Shown here piece by piece: positions 1-11,309 of a DNA stretch of 64,000 nucleotides. The stretch spans positions 15,033,341 to 15,097,340 of the forward strand of contig NW_026089624.1 of assembly GCF_024586455.1 (NCBI RefSeq), read 5' to 3'. The position numbers and the translations under genes are program-made. The first letter of the stretch is position 1. Every line of letters begins with the position of its first letter. Under the pieces are notes generated by a model that did no database searches, was not told the origin of the DNA, and saw nothing but the letters and a program-made list of their open reading frames with translations. The DNA is from Bactrocera neohumeralis (Eukaryota > Arthropoda > Insecta > Diptera > Tephritidae).

Positions 1-1149
1 ACATATAAGTAGGTATATATGTACTTTATGATGCAGTTCAAGGTGGTTTTCGATTATGCTTTGAACACAAAGACGACTGCACGATAGCGAAATTTTTTGT
101 CTGCAAATGTCTTCTTGCTTCCTGAACATTTTGAAGACGGCAGCGACATATCAAGCAGCTGATGTGCAAAACTTCATTGCTTTCGTTCTAAAAGTGTTCA
201 CTTAATTGAAATGTAAATGTTATGTTTAAAGTGAAACTTTTTGTGCAAAAAATAACTAAATTGGTCGATTCATTTGTTTCAAATTAGCAATTGTTATTAT
301 AAATGATATATCAGAGCTAGTTTATGCTTCTGTTAATAAAATAATATTAGACTTGTGAAAGCTTTGAACAATTTTACATTTCACATATTAGTGACAACTA
401 CAGCTACAAGCCTTCTGCTGTGAAGTCGTGCTATTGTCAAAATAACTGTGCCCATAAGAACGTGTGTTTTTAATTTTTGACAGATGATGACTGTCGCTTG
501 TCGCCATCTATGTGTTCCATGCATTACTTGTGCGCTTAGTATTTTGTGCTTAGTGCGTTGTGATTTACTACCAATCTGTAATTCTCCTCATCACAGCAGG
601 TCAAATCAGTTTTAACCAAAACAAAACATAACAGTGAAACCAGAAAAAATATAATACACTCCTCATGCCATGTTATGTTTATGTACATATTATTATTGTA
701 TTTTACTTTAATAATATTTTTTTTTTTTTACTTTTTCGTTAAGACAAAACTACTCACAAATTAAGTTAATAAGGCACATACATTCTTATCTATACAAATT
801 CACAAAATATATGCATATGTCTGAAGCATTCAAAATAAAATTGCGTTTAGCGATATGCTTTTTACCGCCTAAAGGCGGGAAGATAATTGCCATACAATCT
901 CGACACATATACCCTACGTGTTATGCGCATGTTTATGTATGTATGTATATATATTTTTCCATTTGAAGGCTTTTACACTTAGATACATCCTTATTTATAA
1001 TAAATACACACGACATGTGTAGTACTAACTCTAAGTCTTACTATATTCACAAATAAAAAATTAAAATAAGGGTATGTATTCACGTAAAATAAATAGTAAT
1101 ACGAGTACTATTAAATCTACGATACATTCGAATGTATTTTAGTTCAAGG
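1..1149. other. zfh2 intron, no recognised gene
   Basis: AT-rich intronic DNA downstream (in transcript order) of the last zfh2 exon in the window. I see no coding signature. A poly-T run lies around 718-731. Probably old, unrecognisable repeat sequence. Confidence 0.5.
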
Positions 1150-1296
1150 CAATAGGGATTAAAAATGTTGAAAGAGGTAAACGCTATCTCAAAAATCGAG
1201 TTTGAGAAGTGTTTCGATGATTAGATGAAACAGTGACATAAGTGCATACGTATCGAATGGGGACTACTTTGAAGGCGACAACTTTATTGTAGACAA
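1150..1296 (+). pseudogene. mariner transposase C-terminal remnant (left part)
   Basis: Conceptual translation with frameshifts shows the end of a mariner transposase: an EKCFDDW-like stretch, then HKC and NGDYFEGD, the usual C-terminal block. The reading is cut at 1296 by the hAT element that follows and seems to resume at 4611. The bases on both sides of the hAT element carry the same 8-mer. The rest of this mariner (catalytic domain, inverted ends) was not found. Strand follows the translation. Confidence 0.55.
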
Positions 1297-4200
1297 TAGG
1301 GATGGTAAACTCCATTCCGATTCTACTCGAGAATCGAGTTTTCTCGTAAAATAATCGATTTTTCGGAATCGATCTTCAGTAGTCGAAGTCGATTAAGAAT
1401 CGATTCTTGACATTCAACTTTACTATTAATTAAGTGACTAGTTTCAAGTTATACATACTACATACGAGCACAAGAAAACTCGCGATTCTTAATTCTTGAC
1501 GATAAATGTATTAAAATGGCTCCTAGCGCTGTACGGATTTACTTCAAAAAAAAAGACAACGGGTCGAATGTCCAGTGACACTAATGTGGAAAGCAATTAA
1601 AATATAATAATAGTACGTCTAGCTTAATCAAACATCTCGAAAAATCACACAAACTTTCCTCAACTGCTTCTAATCCTAACCGAAATCGCACATTGAGTGA
1701 AAAAGAGAGTGACGATGAAATAATAAGTGTCTCACAACCTAAAATGGTAAATATATGTGACATGTGAAAAGGGGGCTAACGTGCGAAAACTAGTTTTCTG
1801 GGAAAAGCTGTTAAAAATAATCGTCAGTTTCTCGTTATCTCATTAATTGTTCTCCTTTTTTTGACACCTAAGGTCACATATAGGTTTTTATTTATAACCT
1901 TCAAATCTATATTGCTTTTCTTGTATTTTTCTTTAAGTATATTTAAATGCCAGTTATTGTATTATATCATTTAATGCTTAATTTCTAACAAGTTATTTTT
2001 TCAACTATCATTTATTTACAGTCTCGTTTATCAGAAGCTTCTACTGAACTAGTTCCATTCAGTAGTTCATCAAATTTAAATTTAAGGGCCGAGTCAGAGT
2101 CAGAGAGACCAACTTTCCAAGGACCTATTGATCGCTGTATAAATAATGCAAGTTCCTTCTCAGTTAAAGTTTAATCGAACTACAATTAATTTTTATATGT
2201 TAACATTTATCTGTATTTTTACAGCGGGTGGTCATCGTAATAATGATGCAACAACGTCTCTCATGTACATACATGAATGCTGTCGATAATCTTTCTTTAT
2301 GCACGCCTGAAAAAAAGTCTTTAGAATGTTTGTAAAAAAATTGCAGCCTCTTTATCAACATCCATATGAGCCTACTATCACAAAACGAATGAAAGAAAAA
2401 TATGAAGAAGCAAAATTGAAAGATAAAGAAGAATTGAAAAAGGCAGATTCAATATGTCTTACCACATACATTTGGACTCATCAGCACATAATGTGCAGTT
2501 ACCTTGGTATAACTGCTCATTATTTGAAAGGTAAATATTATTATACCTCGTTTTTTTCAGATTATGAAATGACTTCTTATGAACTTGGTGCGTACTATTT
2601 AACCGAACGAAAAACAATTCCATATTTAATCGAAAGATTAAATGAAATTTGTGAAGAGTGGGGGATTGATAAACATAAAATCAGTGCGGTGCTGCCAGAC
2701 GGAGGAGCCAACATAAAAGGGGCTATCAAACAACATTTTGGAGAAGCAAAACATGTTTCATGTATTGGTCACACTCTCAATAATGTTGGACAAAGTCTTA
2801 TTTAAGTTGATATTACACAGCCGGCATCTGAATCTGATCAAATTGAGATGCTTAAATCCCTCGATGAAAATGATAGTGATACGGTAAATATCTCGGATCA
2901 TAATCAGAAATCACAACTAAGAAATTTACTCGTCAAGGTTAAAAAAATAGTTAAACTTTTTAAATGTAGTGAAAATGCCTCTCGAGATTTGAAAATCTTA
3001 CAAGAAAAATCTGGATCAAACCATCGTTAAAATTAATACAAGAAGTTAGAACTCGCTGGAACTCATTCTATGAGATGTTAGACCGTTTTATTAATCTCGC
3101 TGATTACGTGATCAAAGCCACCAGACGTTTTATCAGGTGATGATCTTCTTACGCTTATTGAAATAAAGGATGTTTTGTATCCTTTGTGGTTTGCTGCACA
3201 TGAAGCTAGTGCAGATAAGCACGTGACTTTGAGTAAATGTAATCCACTGGTAAAAGGACTTCAAGAAGTAAGTATTTTTTTGTTTTTACTATTTATCGTT
3301 TTATATAATACATTTAAAGTGAGGTGATCTGATTTTTAAAAGTAAGTACTATCATGAAAAAATAATAGATGAACAGAATACTATCATAAAAGAATAATTG
3401 TAATTAACTGTATAATTTTTATTTAATTATTTTTTGCAGAAAACAAATCAGCTTAATCCCATCACGACAGTTGGTAAAGAATTAAAGAAAAGGTTAATGG
3501 CTGAAATAAAGCAAACATTTTCCAACATTGAGTCTGTTAAAGTGTATCACATCGCAACGCTTCTTGATCCTCGACACAAAAAAATTGGTTTCCAGAGTAT
3601 CCTTAATTGTTCACGTGCTATAGAGACTGTGGGTACGTCATTGACATGGAATATTTATTAAACTATAGGGAAAAATTCATTTTTTTTCATTAGGATTTTT
3701 GACGATGTGCAATCAATTCCAAGACTTATGGAAATTTCTGTATTATAATACTTTAAATATTAATATGTTATTGGAATTTTATACGTATAGGTTCACTGGT
3801 AAAAGAGGAGGTGAAAGTGTCAAAAAACTTAGCTATTGAGTGTGATAGTCGGCTAGCTATTGAAGATCAACAGTCATCAAACAAAGATAAAAATTTCTGG
3901 AATTTTTTGGATCAAGCTGTACAATTGAGTAATCAGTACAACGACAATGATGAAGCGGGTGGAGTTCCAATTGAATTAAGGCAATTTATTAATCGGCCGA
4001 TAGTACATAGATAGAAGTAGTACACCAGATCCATTACTTGTTTGGAAAAGTATCGAAAATGAGTATCCTCACGTATCGAGGGTTACAAAAAAAAATTCTT
4101 ATCGATTGTTGCGACTTCAACACCTTGTGAACGTTTATTTTCGCATACTGGGCTAACTGCGAATCAAATTCGCAGCCGGTTAACGCCTGATCACTTAAAT

Positions 4201-4602
4201 ATGCTTCTGTGTTAAAGATCTGTCGGGGAAAATGTATGGTTTTCTAAAACTGGCAATTAGCTTATTGTTCTTTTACTTATCTTAAATTTATTTAAAAACT
4301 TATTTTATTAAACTTGTTTAAACAGCTTGAATTATTTAAAAAAATTTATATGAAATGTAATGTTCTTGGTACATTATTTATAGACAAAAAAATATATTTT
4401 TGTGTGTTATTTAATCGATTTCAATTATTCATTCAATTTATGCCTTGCGATTTAATAAATAAATTTTTGTCCTTTTAATTTAAAATCGATTAAAATCGAA
4501 AGAATCGATTCTTGCGCTCGATTAATCGATTCATAGAATCGAAAAATATAAAAAAATAATCGGAATCGAGGATCGATTCTTTAAACAATCTTTCCATCCC
4601 TA
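1297..4602 (+). mobile_element. hAT transposon, end-to-end (3.3 kb), decayed
   Basis: The element starts TAGGGATGGTAAA and ends TTTCCATCCCTA, imperfect terminal inverted repeats. It is flanked by identical 8-bp copies GTAGACAA at 1289-1296 and 4603-4610. An 8-bp duplication and TAGGG-type ends are hallmarks of the hAT superfamily. Subterminal regions at both ends are dense in ATCGATT-like words (about 1320-1410 and 4420-4590), the sort of repeated motif hAT transposases bind. The target was an older mariner remnant inside a zfh2 intron. The coding part is described separately. Confidence 0.85.
1516..4215 (+). pseudogene. hAT transposase gene, broken
   Basis: A hAT transposase read in pieces. 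Around 1516-1745 is a BED-type zinc finger (CGK..L then IKHLEKSH) with a frameshift before it. A probable intron follows (GTAAATAT donor at about 1747, TTTACAG acceptor ending near 2021). The block at 2326-2805 is the best-preserved RNase H-like part, with PDGGANI (catalytic Asp region) and CIGHTLNN (the C/D-x2-H motif of hAT enzymes) before a stop at 2803. Further pieces lie at 2848-3030 and, after an intron-like GTAAGT...TTTTGCAG interval, at 3440-3661. Near 4080-4215 is the dimerisation tail (TPCERLF, then LTPDHLNMLL). Several stops and frameshifts show it is dead. The intron calls are inference from consensus sites. Confidence 0.75.
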
Positions 4603-4610
4603 GTAGACAA

Positions 4611-4690
4611 TTGAATAAATATTTTTTTCCCAAAAAACGTATCCCGTTCTTTTAGTCGTCTAATACTTGTATAAGGAATCTCATGTTGTA
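4611..4690 (+). pseudogene. mariner transposase C-terminal remnant (right part)
   Basis: Continuation of the mariner tail interrupted at 1296. After the duplicated GTAGACAA the reading runs toward FFPKNV and R.F, a normal mariner carboxy end. No terminal inverted repeat was identified beyond it. Confidence 0.45.
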
Positions 4691-5574
4691 CACCTAATAC
4701 CATGTTCAGACCGACACTTAATCTCACGATTTCGGCTGTTGAGTAGTTTATCCTACTAATCTTATAAATTTAACCAGATTTCGCCATACAAAAATGACAC
4801 TTCAAAACCACTTCATCGATGTTATTTGAAACTGATCCACTCTAAATCTCTCGGTGCCACTCTGATTTTGCGCCATCTTCTTGTCAGAATTGGAAATCTA
4901 TTACATTATCACAGCTGATTTAGACACTACAAGGAGAAAAAAATGTAAACAAACAAATGAATTAACGCAATGAATTTGAATTCACCTCAAAATCGATTTC
5001 CAAAATAAAAAAATGCATCCATTATTTCCATTATAGGGAAAATATGTTTTCTTTTAATAAATATTAAGCGATGTGAATTCTTGAATGGCAAAAACATCTG
5101 TTTTATCATCTGTCCAACGGCAGTGAAAACGGCTAGATTAGTGAAGAATGTAATCTAATCAATTAAAATTTTTGGTGGGAACATAGTATAATTCATTAAA
5201 TCGATACAAGCCGACCACAAAATTTTAAAAATTTATTTATTTTTCGAAAAAATTTCATCAATTTTCGGTTTGTTTTTAAACAATTTCCAAGCTTTTTTTT
5301 TGTATTGCGATTTCTCGCAAGTCCCTTAGTAAAACCATTCCCTACATTTAGCAGTAGTATTATTTTTGAGGAAGGATCAATTTGAACATATACTTTATCG
5401 TTTTCGTTGAAATATTGCACTGCTCTGTGCATATACCTTGACGAAGAAAATGACAATGTCATTTTTTTGTTGTAATATTAAAAATATCTGACGAGTTCGG
5501 CCTAAAAAACAAGTTGTTCAGGAGCAGCAATGAGTATAACCCTAAGTTGCATGCATTAAGTCTGTGTTGTAATT
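4691..5574. other. zfh2 intron, no recognised gene
   Basis: AT-rich intronic DNA. The stretch about 5340-5415 (TTTAGCAGTAGTATTATTTTT..., then CTTTATCGTTTTC) resembles 33655-33735, so an old dispersed repeat is shared between the two sites. Nothing protein-like was recognised; the 88-residue open frame on the minus strand here is low complexity. Confidence 0.4.
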
Positions 5575-7335
5575 TTAATACTCTTGCAATTGGTTGCTAC
5601 AGAGTTTTATAGTTTTGTTCACCTAGCGGTTGTACGTATCACCTAAAAATAAAGGAGAAAGATATAGTGTTATATGTATCTTTATATATAAAAAGTACGT
5701 GTCACGTTGTTTGTTCGCGAGGGACTCATAAACTACTGAACTGATTTCACTAAAATTTAGCACACTGCGTCCAGTTCGAACCAACTTAGAAGATATGATA
5801 CAATTCATAAATAACGAATATGGTAAAAACTGTATTGAATGGAGGCCCTGTTAAGCGGATATCACCATTAACCATGCACATTGTTGATGTTTATTAAGTA
5901 AATTCAACCTATTAAGCGAACAAGTCTATTAACCGGTCAGAAAGGCTGGTAACGAGACATTGAAAAATCGGCTCTAAATTCGTTATTTTTTCCAATGAGA
6001 TCCCTTGGATTCTTATACCGACAAAAACGTTTTCGCCTTTATTCGATAATAAAATTTTCACTGTATTGAATAGTTTATTATATGAATAATAGTATAAAAT
6101 GTATACCACAGCAACGCGTGGACGGATCTCCTAGTCTATGTATATAAATGATCAGGATGACGAGAAAAGATGAAATCCGGTTGACTGTCCATGCTGTAAC
6201 TTGAGTAAAAATTGACATATCTCGATTAAACTTAGAATGTGGGTTTCTTAGTACAAAAATCGAGTTCGTAGATGGGCGTAATCGGACCACTGCCATGCCC
6301 ACAAATCGCCATTAACCGAAAACATATAAAGTCCATAACTAAGCGGTAAATTAAGATATACAATTGTAATTTAGTACAGAGGATTCCAGAAGCAAAGGGC
6401 ACATGTGAGCAAAATTGTGTGGGTGTGGCCCTGTCCTCCAACAAGTTTAATGTACATATCTCCTAAAACACTTAAGTTACAACAACCAGTACGCTGCTGA
6501 GTACGAATCTTGTAAGAATTTTTACCGACAGTGTAAAAATGGATGAAATCGGAGAATAACCCCGCTCTCTCCCCATATAACTGTACTGTTCAAAACTACT
6601 AAAAGCGCGATAAATCAATAACTAGATACGCAAGAGACATTAAATTTTACCACCGAGATGGTAGGGCTATACGAGAGCTGGTGTGAAAATTAGATTATGG
6701 GCGTGGCACCGCCCATTTTTTTGTTGAAATTCCATATCTCGGGACTCGACCAAACCGATTTCCACAAAATTTGGTACGTATAATTTTTCTAACATCCCTA
6801 TGTTATAGTGTGAAAATAGGCAAAATAGAACTACAGCCAAGCCTCCTTCACATACTTGTATAGCACAATTTTAAATTCCACTTGATTCGTTCAGTTTGCA
6901 GTACACAAATCAAGAAGCAATTATTATGACGTGATAAAACTTTGCACGAATTATGTCCTTAGTATATGCCATTAAAGGGATAATCCTTGTCTTATAATAC
7001 TATGTCTGTATGTCAAAAATAGGTTTAATCGGTCCACTACTTCCCTTATACCTAATACAAAAATGTTCAAACTTCGGGGTGACTTTGTACTGCATATATC
7101 GGCCAATATGTGAGTTATCCCAAATGGAAATATGAGAGGATATTTTATTCATAACAATGTATCTTTGTGCCTAAAATAGATACATTTGAGCGAAAACTTG
7201 GCCTAACCCCTATATAACAAATACCAGGCTTAAAGTATTTCCCTGGCCCTTTTTCCCTTTGATTCATACAAGTTGCAAGAGTATAAAATATTCGGTTGCA
7301 TTCGAACTTAGCCCTTCCTTACTTGTTTTTATTTA
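5575..7335 (-). repeat. R1-like dispersed repeat, divergent copy
   Basis: The left end (AGTTTTGTTCACCTAGCGGTTGT) matches the right end of the R1 unit described at 17101-18172, reversed. The right end, near 7290-7330 (CGAACTTAGCCCTTCCTTACTTGTT), matches the R1 left end, reversed. The middle shares blocks such as TAACTTGAGTAAAAATTGACAT, the GGGCGTGGC word and the AATGATCAGGATGAC word. It is longer than a standard R1 and diverged; the segment 5690-6120 is extra. The part 6885-7330 also matches 34440-34870 (family R2 here). No credible coding capacity. Confidence 0.6.
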
Positions 7336-7889
7336 TAAATTTCTTTTTTTGAAGTAATAAAATTTGATGATCAAATGATTCTTACATGAATTTTGAACAC
7401 CTGCTTATGATTTGAAATATAATTTTGGTATTTATGAATTGTATTGACTTTAACAAAAAGAGATAAAAAGTATTATGTGCCCGTCCCCTGGCTCTAAGCT
7501 ACCTCCCCACTAATTTTCAGCCAAATCGGTTCAACCGTTGTTGAATTATAAATAGTGAAACTAACACTATTTTCTTTTTTATATAGATTACACCACTTTC
7601 TTTTATTAGTATATATAGATATGCCATATACTATTTGCCGAATTGCAGTAAAAGTACCCCATTTTTCGACCAAAAATGTCCTCTTTCCCTATTGAGAACG
7701 CACGGCTTGCCACGACTGAATTGGTCGAATAGACAAAATTTTCAGAAATTTGGGTTGAAAGAGTATTTCTCAGACGGAATCATTGCTGGGTAGAGTAAGT
7801 CAAGAAAAAGGAAATGTTCATGAAATAATTCGCAATTTTTCCTAAAACCTTCGTTTTTATGGAAAAGTATTAGCTTTAACAACTAGTTT
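7336..7889. other. zfh2 intron, no recognised gene
   Basis: AT-rich sequence. A block around 7480-7620 (CCGTCCCCTGGCTC..., then AACACTATTTTC) has the look of the end of an old transposon, but I cannot assign it. Confidence 0.35.
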
Positions 7890-8170
7890 GAGAGCGATTT
7901 ATTTGAATGTATATACCTCCCCTATATTTTGATCCTTGTGATAATCTAAAGACACGATTAATGTGTGGTGTTTTGCCAAGCAACGCTGCGTGAGCATGGT
8001 ACAAAAACCAATTTTTGTTCTTCTGTTGTGTTTGTCCTTGCAGGTAACATTACGAGATTTTGTTTCCACGTCATAATCATGAGCCCATGATTCGTCACCA
8101 GTTATGATATCTGGAGCAGATCTGGGTCTAGCAGAAAAATCAAAGACGAACCAAAAAGGCTCCAAGCTGT
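7890..8170 (-). pseudogene. possible mariner transposase fragment
   Basis: On the minus strand the translation includes ITGDESWAHDYDVETK, close to the first catalytic Asp block of mariner transposases (TGDESW..YDPETK). The residues after this do not follow the mariner pattern and may come from another repeat. No ends are visible, so this is a small, tentative remnant directly next to a better preserved mariner. Confidence 0.5.
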
Positions 8171-8233
8171 CAAAAATTTACTAAACAAAACAATCGAAAA
8201 TGAAATACGAATTTGGTTAATATAGTACTTGTA

Positions 8234-9460
8234 CAAGGTGCTTTCCAAAGAAAACAGGATTGAAAAAAAAACAGAACAAATGTTTTTTTTGGCAGAATCA
8301 ATTTATTTTATTCAAAATAGTCTCCTTCTGCTTCAATACAGCTTTTGCAGGGACCAAAATCATGTCGAACGAGTGTTTTAGCCCGTTGACCGGTATGGCC
8401 ACCAGTATGCCGGTGCAAGCCTTTGAATGGCCTCTACGTCTGCATACCGCTTTCTTATCATGGGCAAATGCATTTTTCCGAAAAGGAAGAAGTCGCATGG
8501 TGCCATATCAAGTAAATACGGGGAGTGGTTAATGGTTAAAATGTGATTTTTGGTCAAATAATCGGTCACAAGCGTCGATCGATGAGACGGCGCATTATAG
8601 TGCAACAAACGCCAACTTTCATCTTCGCGATATTCGGGCCGTACACGTTTTGGAAGGGTGGAACAAATTCTTTGTGGACAATACCCTTGGAATCATAAAA
8701 ACAAATCAGCATTGTCTTCACTTTTGACTTCTCCATGCGCCAATTTTTGGGTTTCGGTCCGTCCGGTGCCTTCCATTCAGCACTCTGGCGTTTCGTTTCG
8801 GGATCATATTGAAAACACCACGTTTCGTCACCAGTCACAATATTGTAAATAAAGTTTTTGTCCTTTTTTTTAATGATGTCGTCGTCGAATGTTGGATTCT
8901 GAGCAATTTTTGGTCGTCCGTCAGCTTGTACCTTTCATAAGCCCAAATGTTTAGTCAAAGCGCGATAAATCGATGTTTTGGAGATATTCAATTCCATTTC
9001 CATGAATTTCAATGATGATTTCGGCCGATTTTTGATTAATTCACGCAGAGTTTTGATGGAATTTCCGATAATCACGGATTTTGATTGGCCCACATGTTGA
9101 TCGTCATTTATGTCTTCACGACCACTTTGAAAACGTTGAAACTACTCGTGCACTCTGCTACGGGATAGGCTATCATCGCCATAAACTTTTCTCATCAATT
9201 GAAACGTTTCGGTGAAAGTTTCACAAATTTTAAAACAAAATTTAATGTTGGCTATTTGTTCGAAGCTCATTTTCGCACTGATAACACTAACATTCTGACA
9301 CTTAAAACGCAATAACTTCAATTCCAATACATGAAATGTCATGAAATTCTCTCTGAACAATCGATAAGGATAGCAAATTCTAACGCACCAGTCGACATAT
9401 AGATGGAGCCACCAGGGGGCGCTAGATTCAAAAGTCCTGTTCACTTTGGAACACACCTTG
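8234..9460 (-). mobile_element. mariner transposon with both ends, inactivated
   Basis: Inverted ends start CAAGGTGCTTTCCAAAG and, reversed, CAAGGTGTGTTCCAAAG; a TA dinucleotide flanks each side (8232-8233 and 9461-9462). The 1.23-kb length is near that of a full mariner (about 1.3 kb). Transposase is on the minus strand. It begins near 9270 with MSFEQIANIKF, then a helix-turn-helix region ending SRSRVHEW. The catalytic blocks are TGDETW (first Asp) at about 8830 and HYNAPSHR at about 8600, where the second Asp is replaced by Tyr, then a decayed MAPCDFF block holding the third Asp-like site near 8500. Stops and frameshifts separate the pieces. Confidence 0.85.
8378..9270 (-). pseudogene. mariner transposase, broken, catalytic Asp lost
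   Basis: Cut-and-paste DDE/D transposase of the Tc1/mariner superfamily. The N-terminal part (9270 down to about 8940) has the paired helix-turn-helix region and a SLKFMEMELNISKTSIYR segment. The catalytic domain is at 8838-8378. First Asp in TGDETW is kept; the second, usually in H.DNAP.H, reads HYNAPSHR; the third lies in MAPCDFFLF. At least three breaks (a stop near 9147, a loss of frame between about 8600 and 8566, and other frameshifts) rule out function. Context: within the TIR-bounded element above. Confidence 0.75.
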
Positions 9461-9997
9461 TACAGTTAGTGAGATATATATGTTTATAATGCATTTCAGT
9501 GACGGAGACCCTGATCTAAAATATTATGACCAAAAGATGCCACACGCTATTGCGATCCAACTTATTTTTTGTCTTATTTATAGCCCCTTATATTTTTAGG
9601 AGTGACAATGTTCGGATTTGACACCCATTATAACACCAGCCATTTCAAAGTGCTAAATAATATGTTTACCAAATTTCATCAAGATATCTCGAAAGGAATT
9701 CAACTCGTCTCATCATCATTATCAAGTTTGTACACATCAATGTATATATAGGTGTTATACACTACCGTTAAGTAAACAAAACTAGGACACTCTGTGCAAC
9801 ATATTGCAAGAGTATGAAAATGATTATTTATCCTGAACAGAGTGTGTTAAGTTTGCCACGAAATTTGTAACATCCAGAAGAAAACGTCAAAGACCCTATA
9901 AAATACATGTGTTTATACATTGGAAGAAAAAATCACCCGGAAATTGTAATTAAACACTCCGGGTAAACGATATTTCAAAAAAATGTTTTTTTGCAAA
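9461..9997. repeat. R3-like repeat debris
   Basis: No gene. The stretch about 9830-9905 (TATCCTGAACAGAGTGTG..., then CCAGAAGAAAACGTC) closely resembles 26955-27040, the start of the R3-type repeats in this window. The rest is AT-rich. Confidence 0.4.
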
Positions 9998-10097
9998 GGG
10001 GCCATCCATAAATTCAAAATGTGACAACTTGTGACAAGGACGGGGGGAGGGGTTAAAAAGTCCTTAAATTCGTGTGACGTAATTTATGGATGGCCCC
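9998..10097. repeat. 100-bp MITE with 17-bp perfect inverted ends
   Basis: Left end GGGGCCATCCATAAATT (9998-10014, with the last bases shared) and right end AATTTATGGATGGCCCC (10081-10097) are exact reverse complements. The interior contains GTGACAACTTGTGACAAGG and a G-run, GGACGGGGGGAGGGG. Too small to code. The interior CCCCTCCCCCC/GTGACA words are ones I have seen in short inverted-repeat elements of many animals, but I cannot name the family. No clear target duplication was seen. Confidence 0.75.
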
Positions 10098-10109
10098 AAA
10101 GTTGGTAGG

Positions 10110-10680
10110 GCTGTCCTTAATTACTATGTCAGCAGTTGCAAATTTTGTATTTCTAACCAAATTTCGTGTCGGGAATCGATGCGAAAGTTGGAAAAGGCTT
10201 ACGGTAATTCAGTTTTATCAAAAAACTCAAGCCCACGAGTGGTATAAATCGGTCAAAGAAGGTAGAGAGATCGTTGAAAACATGCCTTGTTCTGGACGAC
10301 CTGCGACCTCTTCAACTGACGAAAATATTAAAATATTACTCGCGAGTCCGTTCGAATGATTTTGGTGGATAAAGCTGAATTTTTTTCAAATAGAGTACGA
10401 TTGTGACCTAATTTAAAGCCAAAAACGAAACGGATATCATCTATCAAACACCGTATTCATCCCATTTGACTCCATGTGATTTTTTCTTCTTCCCCAATGT
10501 GGAACCCGTTTTCAGTCGATCGAAGAGATAAAACAGAATTCGCTGAAGGCCTTCCCTAAAACCTCGTATGAAAAGTGTTTCGAGGACTGGAAAAATCGTT
10601 GGCATAAGTGTATTACATCTGGTGGGGATTATTTGGAAGGCGTCAAAATAAATATTAATGAATAATTAATATTTTGCGTT
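10110..10680 (+). pseudogene. mariner transposase remnant with large internal deletion
   Basis: The N-terminal part (to about 10350) reads QAHEWYKSVKEGREIVEN then SGRPATSSTDENI, the helix-turn-helix and linker of a mariner transposase. The C-terminal part (about 10440-10660) reads LTPCDFFFFP, then KCFEDWKNRWHKC and GGDYLEG-like residues, the third catalytic Asp block and tail. The catalytic centre with the first two Asp residues is missing. Its 5' edge abuts the 100-bp MITE. Confidence 0.7.
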
Positions 10681-10739
10681 ATATTTACAATTTCCGAGTA
10701 CTTTTTTGTTATGCTTAAAGTATAATTGATTACTGTATC

Positions 10740-11180
10740 GAGGCGAGCTGGTAATGCTAAATACGTCCGTCTGGCTGTCTGCACATGTCCTTTTGCACCA
10801 AGAAACTGCTATTGTCATGAATGTGTATAGGACAATGTCCAGTAAGAACTCCCACGATTGCGGCAGGATGGATAAAACCTAGTAGTTCAGAACATATCCT
10901 GCGTTTTACTCTAGGCCAGAAGGAATTCGCAGTCCGGTGCTTGAAAGTAAAATGACAACGGAGATCCAATTTTTTCTCACTCCGATGTGAGCTGGGTAAG
11001 GGTGACCTCTCTTGGTAGCACTTTGGCTTTGCAGTTATCTATGATTCCTGTGTGACCACGTACCTAAACGAGTCCGACAATAAAGCACACTGATTCTTTA
11101 CCTAGTGCGAAAAGACACTCCTTGACGAACATTGAGCGCACAGTTTGCAAAATTAACGCTAGCATTGGAGTACTAAGTAA
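10740..11180 (-). pseudogene. LINE ORF2 C-terminal (RNase H/tail) fragment
   Basis: Minus-strand translation: VRGHTGIIDNCKA is RNase H-like (GH.GI..N..A), then VGVLTGHCPIHIH and a final C..C-type stretch. This is the end of the polyprotein of RNase H-bearing non-LTR elements, where TGHCPI..H precedes a Cys-rich motif. Frame breaks occur between the pieces. The reverse transcriptase is absent, so this is a short dead 3' fragment close to the zfh2 exon. Confidence 0.6.
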
Positions 11181-11309
11181 CACTACATTAATCCGGTAGT
11201 TATCTACCTACCTACCTCCGTTCATATCACAATGGTACTCGTCGTGGTCATATAGGAATATAACGAAATGAGGCACATAATTTTATTTAACGTTCAATAA
11301 AGTGCTTAC

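Noticed and set aside
5196..5462. 88-residue minus-strand frame
   Set aside because: Lys/Phe-rich AT sequence with no family signature; part of the region is a dispersed repeat.
8260..8532. Plus-strand 90-residue frame
   Set aside because: Antisense to the mariner transposase.
1..11309. Possible homeodomain exons of zfh2 downstream of the last exon
   Set aside because: No homeodomain signature (WF.N.R) was seen on the minus strand; the downstream intron must extend beyond the window.
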